Positions 60,022-64,000 of a DNA stretch of 64,000 nt are shown piece by piece. A model generated the notes under the pieces. The model saw only the letters and a list, made by a program, of their open reading frames with translations. It was not told the DNA's origin and searched no databases. Position numbers and translations under genes: made by a program. Within the stretch, counting starts at the first letter, position 1. Each line of letters opens with the position of its first letter. The DNA is from Thiotrichales bacterium (GTDB taxonomy: Bacteria > Pseudomonadota > Gammaproteobacteria > HK1), in NCBI GenBank assembly GCA_026709935.1, contig JAPOSC010000051.1:123110-187109 (forward strand), read 5' to 3'.

Positions 60022-61013
60022 CCGCACGTCCTCCCGTGCTGACGCCGGGAGAACCGGCGGGAATCGGACCCGACATCACGCTGGCCGCGGCCGCATCGGG
60101 CCGCGAACCCTTCGTCGCCTTCGCGGATCCGGAGATGCTCCGTCGCCGGGCCGAGGGGCTCGGGATCGAGATCCGGATTCGGACCGTCGGCTCGGAGCTC
60201 CCCGACCTGCGGTCGATTCCTCCGGGCGAGCTGCCCGTAGTTCCCATCTCCGCGCCACACCGCGCCGTGCCCGGACAGCCGGATCCGGCCAACAGCGCCT
60301 ACGTGATCGAGTGCATCCGCGCGGCGGTGACGGCGTGCCGCAGCGGCGCCGCGGCCGGGCTCGTGACCGCACCGGCGCACAAGGGGATCATCAACGATGC
60401 CGGCATCCCGTTCACCGGTCACACCGAGCTGCTCAGCCGTCTGGACGGCGGCACCCGCCCCGTCATGATGCTCTGCACCCCGGAGCTCAAGGTGGCGCTC
60501 GCCACCACGCACCTGCCGCTGCGGGCGGTACCCGATGCCATCGACACGACGATGCTGATCGAAGTGGTGCACATCGTCGCGCACGACCTGCGCGAGCGCT
60601 TCGCGATTCCGGCCCCCCGCATCGTGGTCTGCGGACTCAACCCGCACGCGGGCGAAGGTGGGCATCTGGGCCGCGAGGAGATCGAATCGATCACGCCCGC
60701 GGTGGAGGCGCTGTGCGCGGCGGGAATCGACGTTCTCGGTCCGGTCCCGGCCGATACCGCGTTCACCCGGGAGCGGCTCGCCGGCGCCGACATCGTGGTC
60801 GCGATGTACCACGATCAGGGCTTGCCCGTGCTCAAGCACGCCGGCTTCGGACAGGCCGTCAACGTCACCCTCGGGCTCAGCTTCGTACGCACGTCGGTCG
60901 ATCACGGAACCGCCTTCGACCTCGCCGGTACGGGCCGGGCCGAGCATTCCAGTCTGTTGTCCGCCCTGGCTCTCGCCCGCGAACTCGCCGGCGCATCCCG
61001 CACGGAGTCATGA
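60018..61013 (+). CDS. pdxA: 4-hydroxythreonine-4-phosphate dehydrogenase
   Basis: PdxA oxidises 4-phosphohydroxy-threonine in the DXP-dependent pathway to pyridoxal phosphate. The 331-residue product has VLTPGEPAGIGPDI at the N-terminus and the metal-binding histidines in FTGHTELL, CGLNPHAGEGG and MYHDQGLPVLK. It overlaps surA and rsmA by 4 bases each (ATGA), the standard surA-pdxA-rsmA string. Confidence 0.96.
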   Translation: MTARPPVLTPGEPAGIGPDITLAAAASGREPFVAFADPEMLRRRAEGLGIEIRIRTVGSELPDLRSIPPGELPVVPISAPHRAVPGQPDPANSAYVIECIRAAVTACRSGAAAGLVTAPAHKGIINDAGIPFTGHTELLSRLDGGTRPVMMLCTPELKVALATTHLPLRAVPDAIDTTMLIEVVHIVAHDLRERFAIPAPRIVVCGLNPHAGEGGHLGREEIESITPAVEALCAAGIDVLGPVPADTAFTRERLAGADIVVAMYHDQGLPVLKHAGFGQAVNVTLGLSFVRTSVDHGTAFDLAGTGRAEHSSLLSALALARELAGASRTES

Positions 61014-61981
61014 GCCGCGCTTCGTCCGGTCCCTTCGCAGCCCCGGCCCGTGACGGGCATCCCCGCCGGCGCTTCGCGCAGCACTTCCTGCACGACCAGG
61101 CGGTGATACGGCGCATCATCGATGCAGTTGCGCCGGGCCCCGATGATCTGATCGTGGAAGTCGGGCCGGGGCGCGGCGCCCTGACTTTCCCGATGCTCGC
61201 CTCGGGCTGCGAGCTGCACGCGATCGAGATCGACCGCGACCTCGCGGCCCGGCTCCGCTCGCAGACACCGCACCATCCGAACCTGACCGTGCACGAGGCG
61301 GATGCGCTCGACTTCGACCTCGACCGCATCGCCCCGCCGCCGCGGCGGTTTCGGGTGATCGGCAACCTCCCCTACAACATCTCCACGCCGCTCCTGTTCC
61401 GGTTCCTCGCGTCACTGCCGCGCATCACGGACATGCATCTGATGCTTCAGAAGGAAGTGGTCGAGCGCATGGCATCTGTGCCCGGTACCCGCGAGTACGG
61501 GAGACTGAGTGTCATGGTGCAGCTCGACTGCGAGGTCGAGCGTGTGATCCGGGCCGGACCCGGAGCGTTCCATCCAGCGCCGCGCGTCGAGTCTGCGGTG
61601 GTGCGGCTCCGCCCCCGGCCGCATATCGCCCTGGACCACGCGCGCCGGCGTCGACTCGAAACCATCGTCCGCGCCTGTTTTTCAAAACGACGCAAGACGC
61701 TGCGCAACGCGCTGCGCGGAATCTGCGACGAGCGGCTGATTGCCGCCGCGGGCCTCGACCCCCGAGTACGACCGGAAATACTGTCCGTCGGGGACTTCAT
61801 CGACCTCGCTCGCGCAAGCGTGGATCGGGGTGACGCGAACGTGCGGATCGGGGGGCGACAGTTGTCCACAAAATCTGTGGAAAACTCTGTGGACAAATCA
61901 CCGTCGAGTCGCGTTTGCACTGATATACAAGGGAATCGAAACAGATTGGCGAAAAAATCACCTGGACATGGAATCATATGA
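61010..61981 (+). CDS. rsmA: 16S rRNA (adenine1518/1519-N6)-dimethyltransferase RsmA (KsgA), frame extended at the C-terminus
   Basis: RsmA dimethylates two adjacent adenines near the 3' end of 16S rRNA during 30S assembly. Seen: QHFLHD, the SAM motif VEVGPGRGALT (about 48-58), the catalytic NLPYNIST, and a C-terminal RACFSKRRKTLRNAL. Normal RsmA similarity ends at about residue 268 (LSVGDFIDLARA). The frame then continues about 55 codons through DnaA-box-like repeats and an AT-rich stretch, giving a 323-residue product against 273 in E. coli. The extra tail looks unselected. The apaG and apaH genes that often follow are absent. Confidence 0.95.
   Translation: MSRASSGPFAAPARDGHPRRRFAQHFLHDQAVIRRIIDAVAPGPDDLIVEVGPGRGALTFPMLASGCELHAIEIDRDLAARLRSQTPHHPNLTVHEADALDFDLDRIAPPPRRFRVIGNLPYNISTPLLFRFLASLPRITDMHLMLQKEVVERMASVPGTREYGRLSVMVQLDCEVERVIRAGPGAFHPAPRVESAVVRLRPRPHIALDHARRRRLETIVRACFSKRRKTLRNALRGICDERLIAAAGLDPRVRPEILSVGDFIDLARASVDRGDANVRIGGRQLSTKSVENSVDKSPSSRVCTDIQGNRNRLAKKSPGHGII
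61862..61896. promoter_or_regulatory. Cluster of three DnaA-box-like 9-mers
   Basis: TTGTCCACA (61862-61870, plus), TGTGGAAAA (61876-61884, a minus-strand TTTTCCACA) and TGTGGACAA (61888-61896, a minus-strand TTGTCCACA) lie within 35 bases. All fit the relaxed DnaA-box consensus TTWTNCACA or differ from TTATCCACA by one base. They sit in the extended 3' part of rsmA, immediately before the AT-rich block. Confidence 0.6.
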
Positions 61982-62327
61982 AATTCAAAGAGTTAGAAAA
62001 AAAATCAGGTGCGAAATCATCCTTCACACACCGTGACTCCGACTGTCACGAAACGATCACCACGAATGTGCATAAGTGAAATCGAGATCCAAGCCAGATC
62101 AAGTGTTTAGTCTGCGATATTCACCAACTCCCGAAGAGGATCTCCGGTGCTTCAGTGAGCCCCGATGGTCGTGCCCGCAGGTGCCTCGATACGGCGAAGC
62201 GGGGGACCACCAGCGTCAACGAAGGGGCACAATCGCCATCAGCGAAGGGGATTCCGCCGCCCGCCGACCGGGCGCTCCGGACTCGGAAAGTGAAACGGAC
62301 ACACTGCCCAGCGTCGCGAGGATGCCC
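61921..62327. other. AT-rich non-coding block between rsmA and aroE (origin-like candidate)
   Basis: By direct count 61921-61980 and 61981-62040 each have 23 G or C in 60 bases (38%), and 62041-62100 has 28 (47%), far below the neighbouring genes. It contains A-runs (GAAAAAATC, TTAGAAAAAAAATCAGG), an inverted repeat CACCTG / CAGGTG (61970-62011) and CGTGAC-TCCGACT-GTCACG (62032-62050). No gene is apparent up to the aroE stop. With the DnaA-box cluster at its left edge this resembles a replication origin or a DnaA-controlled site. Confidence 0.45.
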
Positions 62328-63152
62328 TCAACTCGCAAGATGTGCGCGCAGCGCATCGATGACGGGACCGGTCGATGGTTCTCGCCCCCGCCAGAGACGG
62401 AACGATTCCGCCGCCTGCTCCACGAGCATTCCGAGCCCATCCGTGGAGACCGCCGCGCCCTCCCCCGTTCCCCAGCGTACGAAGGGCGTCGGCGGCGCCG
62501 CATAGGCGGTGTCGTAGGCGACTCCGCCGGCACGGAGGGTGCCCGAAGCCAGGGACGGAAGATCGCCGGCGAGACTCGCGGCAGTCGCATTGACCACCAC
62601 GTCGAACTCCTGCGTGGGCAGCGCATCGAGCGCCGCCGCCCTCACCGGACCCTGCCCCTCGAAACACCGCGCCAGATCCATGGCCCGAGACGGGGTCCGG
62701 TTGGCGATCACCAATACCCGCGGCGACTCGTCGAGCAATGGTCCAACGATGCCCCGGGCCGCTCCGCCGGCGCCCAGCACGAGCACCGAGCGGTCCCGGA
62801 GTTCGACCGCAAGATTGCGAACGAGGTCCCGGACCAGCCCGATGCCGTCGGTGTTGTCGCCGCAGATGTCCGTTCCGTCGAACCAGAGCGTATTGACCGC
62901 TCCCGCCCGCGCCGCCCGCGCCGAACGCCGGGTCGCCAGCGCAAACGCCTTCTCCTTGAACGGAATCGTCACATTGAGCCCACAGCCGCCCTCCGAGCGG
63001 AAGCGCGCGACAGCCTCCCCAAATCCATCCGGCTCGATGTGCAACGCATCGTACGTGACAGGTTCACCGGTCTCGGTCGCGAACCGTCGGTGGATGAACG
63101 GTGACTTGCTGTGAGCGATGGGGTGGCCCATCACCGCGTAGCGATCCGGCAT
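62328..63152 (-). CDS. aroE: Shikimate dehydrogenase (NADP+)
   Basis: AroE reduces 3-dehydroshikimate in aromatic amino acid synthesis. The 274-residue product has AVMGHPIAHSKSPFIH (substrate serines), the catalytic Lys66 (NVTIPFKEKAF) and Asp102 (CGDNTDGIG), the NADP motif VLVLGAGGAARGIV, and a C-terminal TDGLGMLVEQAAESF. The ATG at 63150-63152 is chosen; the frame stays open upstream through a low-complexity repeat and is not meaningful there. It converges with rsmA. Confidence 0.96.
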   Translation of the reverse strand: MPDRYAVMGHPIAHSKSPFIHRRFATETGEPVTYDALHIEPDGFGEAVARFRSEGGCGLNVTIPFKEKAFALATRRSARAARAGAVNTLWFDGTDICGDNTDGIGLVRDLVRNLAVELRDRSVLVLGAGGAARGIVGPLLDESPRVLVIANRTPSRAMDLARCFEGQGPVRAAALDALPTQEFDVVVNATAASLAGDLPSLASGTLRAGGVAYDTAYAAPPTPFVRWGTGEGAAVSTDGLGMLVEQAAESFRLWRGREPSTGPVIDALRAHLAS

Positions 63153-63495
63153 GGGAGGTGTACGATCGGAATCCGGGAGTCGGGACGGCGCCGCTCGGGG
63201 CGCCCGCCGATTGTAAGCCGGCGCTCGTTCCCCCGACAGCCCCACCGGACATCGTCCGTACATCCGAGGTGTCCGCCGTGGTTGGAGGACATTTCGCCCT
63301 CGGCGCGAGGGCGGCGTCCTCGTTCCCGGTGGGATCATCGGCCGCTCTCCGATCAGGCCGCCTTTCGAACCGCCCGAGCAACAACCCGAGCAACGACCTG
63401 AGCAACGACCTGAGCAACGATCCGAGCGACGGTCTGAGCATATCCGGCGGTCTCCGAGCCCGGACACACCGACGCAACCCGAGGAGATGACGAAC
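63153..63495. other. aroE-ubiK divergent intergenic region
   Basis: About 340 bases separate the starts of aroE (minus) and ubiK (plus). It holds the 12-bp tandem repeat at 63373-63444. No gene is recognised; several frames are open only because of the GC-rich repeat. Promoters for both genes must lie here but no clear -10/-35 pair was found. Confidence 0.5.
63373..63444. repeat. 12-bp tandem repeat, about six units
   Basis: Consecutive 12-base units: CCCGAGCAACAA, CCCGAGCAACGA, CCTGAGCAACGA, CCTGAGCAACGA, TCCGAGCGACGG, TCTGAGCATATC. The middle units are near identical and the ends degrade. Being a multiple of three it keeps frames open on both strands. It lies 50-120 bases before ubiK. Confidence 0.9.
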
Positions 63496-63765
63496 ATGAT
63501 CGACCCGCGAAGATTCGACGACCTCGCCCGCCGCATCCAGGCGAGCCTTCCCCCCGGGCTCGACGAGGTCCGCGAGGACGTGACCCGCAACATTCGGGCC
63601 GTCATGGCCGCCGGAATTGCCCGGATGGACCTCGTGGAGCGGGAGGAGTTCGACGTGCAGAGCGCGGTGCTCGCCCGCACCCGAGAGAAACTGGAGGCAC
63701 TGGAGCTTCGGGTCCGAGCCCTCGAGGAACGATTCGCGGAGCCGGAGCGCAACCTCGACCAGTAA
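63496..63765 (+). CDS. ubiK: Ubiquinone biosynthesis accessory factor UbiK
   Basis: UbiK (YqiC, BMFP family) helps assemble the soluble Ubi complex that makes ubiquinone, the electron acceptor of the complex I encoded at the left of the window. The 89-residue product begins MIDPRRFDDLARRIQASLP, has REEFDVQSAVLARTREKLEALE and a C-terminal coiled coil, as in the family. The ATG at 63496 has GAGGAG nine bases upstream; an ATG at 63487 lies right against that site and is less likely. Confidence 0.93.
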   Translation: MIDPRRFDDLARRIQASLPPGLDEVREDVTRNIRAVMAAGIARMDLVEREEFDVQSAVLARTREKLEALELRVRALEERFAEPERNLDQ

Positions 63766-63838
63766 GCACGTCACGTACCAAGCACGCACTGGAGGGCCAC
63801 CGCCCCCGGCGTGCACGCAACGATTCCCATCGCTGACG

Positions 63839-64000
63839 CTCCGAGAGGTCGGTGCGTCGTGCGATTCCGACGAGATTTCGATCTCCGGCGCCTCCGGTCG
63901 GGGCAATTTCGAGAGCGGATTCCAGCCCAGCCCGGAAATTTCACCAGTTCTCGGCAAGGATCGAAGAACCGCTCAAGCCTGAATGGCTCCGGTTCGAGGG
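63839..64000 (+). repeat. Dispersed repeats C and B, joined copy (cut by window edge)
   Basis: Repeat C (CTCCGAGAGGTC to CAATTTCGAGAGC, 63839-63925) matches 34520-34606. Repeat B (ACCAGTTCTCGG to GAATGGCTCCGGTTCGAGGG, 63938-64000) matches 48788-48851. The window ends exactly where, in the 48-kb copy, the palindrome and repeat A would follow. Confidence 0.75.

Noticed and set aside
63064..63957. A 297-codon minus-strand frame opposite ubiK with SLLRSLLRSLL-type repeats.
   Set aside because: The periodic leucines come from the 12-bp tandem repeat, and the frame overlaps the well supported ubiK and the aroE N-terminus.

Overview
The window is a GC-rich stretch of a Gammaproteobacterial chromosome that reads as core genome. 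No phage, insertion sequence, plasmid, CRISPR or defence locus was recognised. The assignment rests on gene order: rpsB-tsf-pyrH-frr-uppS-cdsA-dxr-rseP-bamA-skp-lpxD-fabZ-lpxA-lpxB-rnhB-dnaE-accA, tpiA-secG-tRNA-Leu-nuo, tig-clpP-clpX-lon-tRNA-Val-tRNA-Asp-ppiD, pcm-nlpD, yafS-rnhA-dnaQ, and lptD-surA-pdxA-rsmA. The tmRNA tag (ANDDNYALAA) is close to that of E. coli. The genus cannot be named from sequence alone.

Layout. 1-7643 (minus): the start of a complex I operon, nuoA to nuoG, with nuoG cut by the window edge. Two molybdenum-hydroxylase genes (iorA-like and iorB-like) sit between nuoE and nuoF. 7658-28146 (minus): tRNA-Leu, secG, tpiA, accA, dnaE, then the envelope and translation cluster up to rpsB, with many 4-bp start/stop overlaps. 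28434-31318: map, ssrA (tmRNA), adk and rppH on plus, and a divergent Mth938-like gene. 31376-36564 (minus): nlpD, pcm, a decayed surE end, a PuuD-like membrane protein with a tiny membrane ORF upstream, dnaQ, rnhA, yafS. 36786-40234 (plus): mltD-like transglycosylase, fabI, an HNH protein. 40268-48683 (minus): ppiD, tRNA-Asp, tRNA-Val, lon, clpX, clpP, tig. 49161-61981 (plus, apart from tRNA-Met): a double-length UvrA, hemH, lptD, surA, pdxA, rsmA. 61862-62060: three DnaA-box-like 9-mers next to 120 bp of 38% GC. 62328-64000: aroE (minus) and ubiK (plus).

Function. Most genes build the cell envelope (lipid A, BamA/Skp/SurA/LptD/RseP assembly, undecaprenyl and CDP-DAG lipids, fatty acids), run translation and its quality control (S2, EF-Ts, RRF, Map, tmRNA, RsmA), handle protein quality control (Tig, ClpXP, Lon, PpiD) and replicate or repair DNA (DnaE, DnaQ, RNases H, UvrA).

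Most unusual points: the oxidoreductase genes inside the nuo operon; a UvrA with four ATPase domains; an origin-like DnaA-box and AT-rich block after rsmA; a modular family of dispersed intergenic repeats (called A, B and C here) at five places; a surE remnant; and an S2 protein with a tail of about 100 residues.
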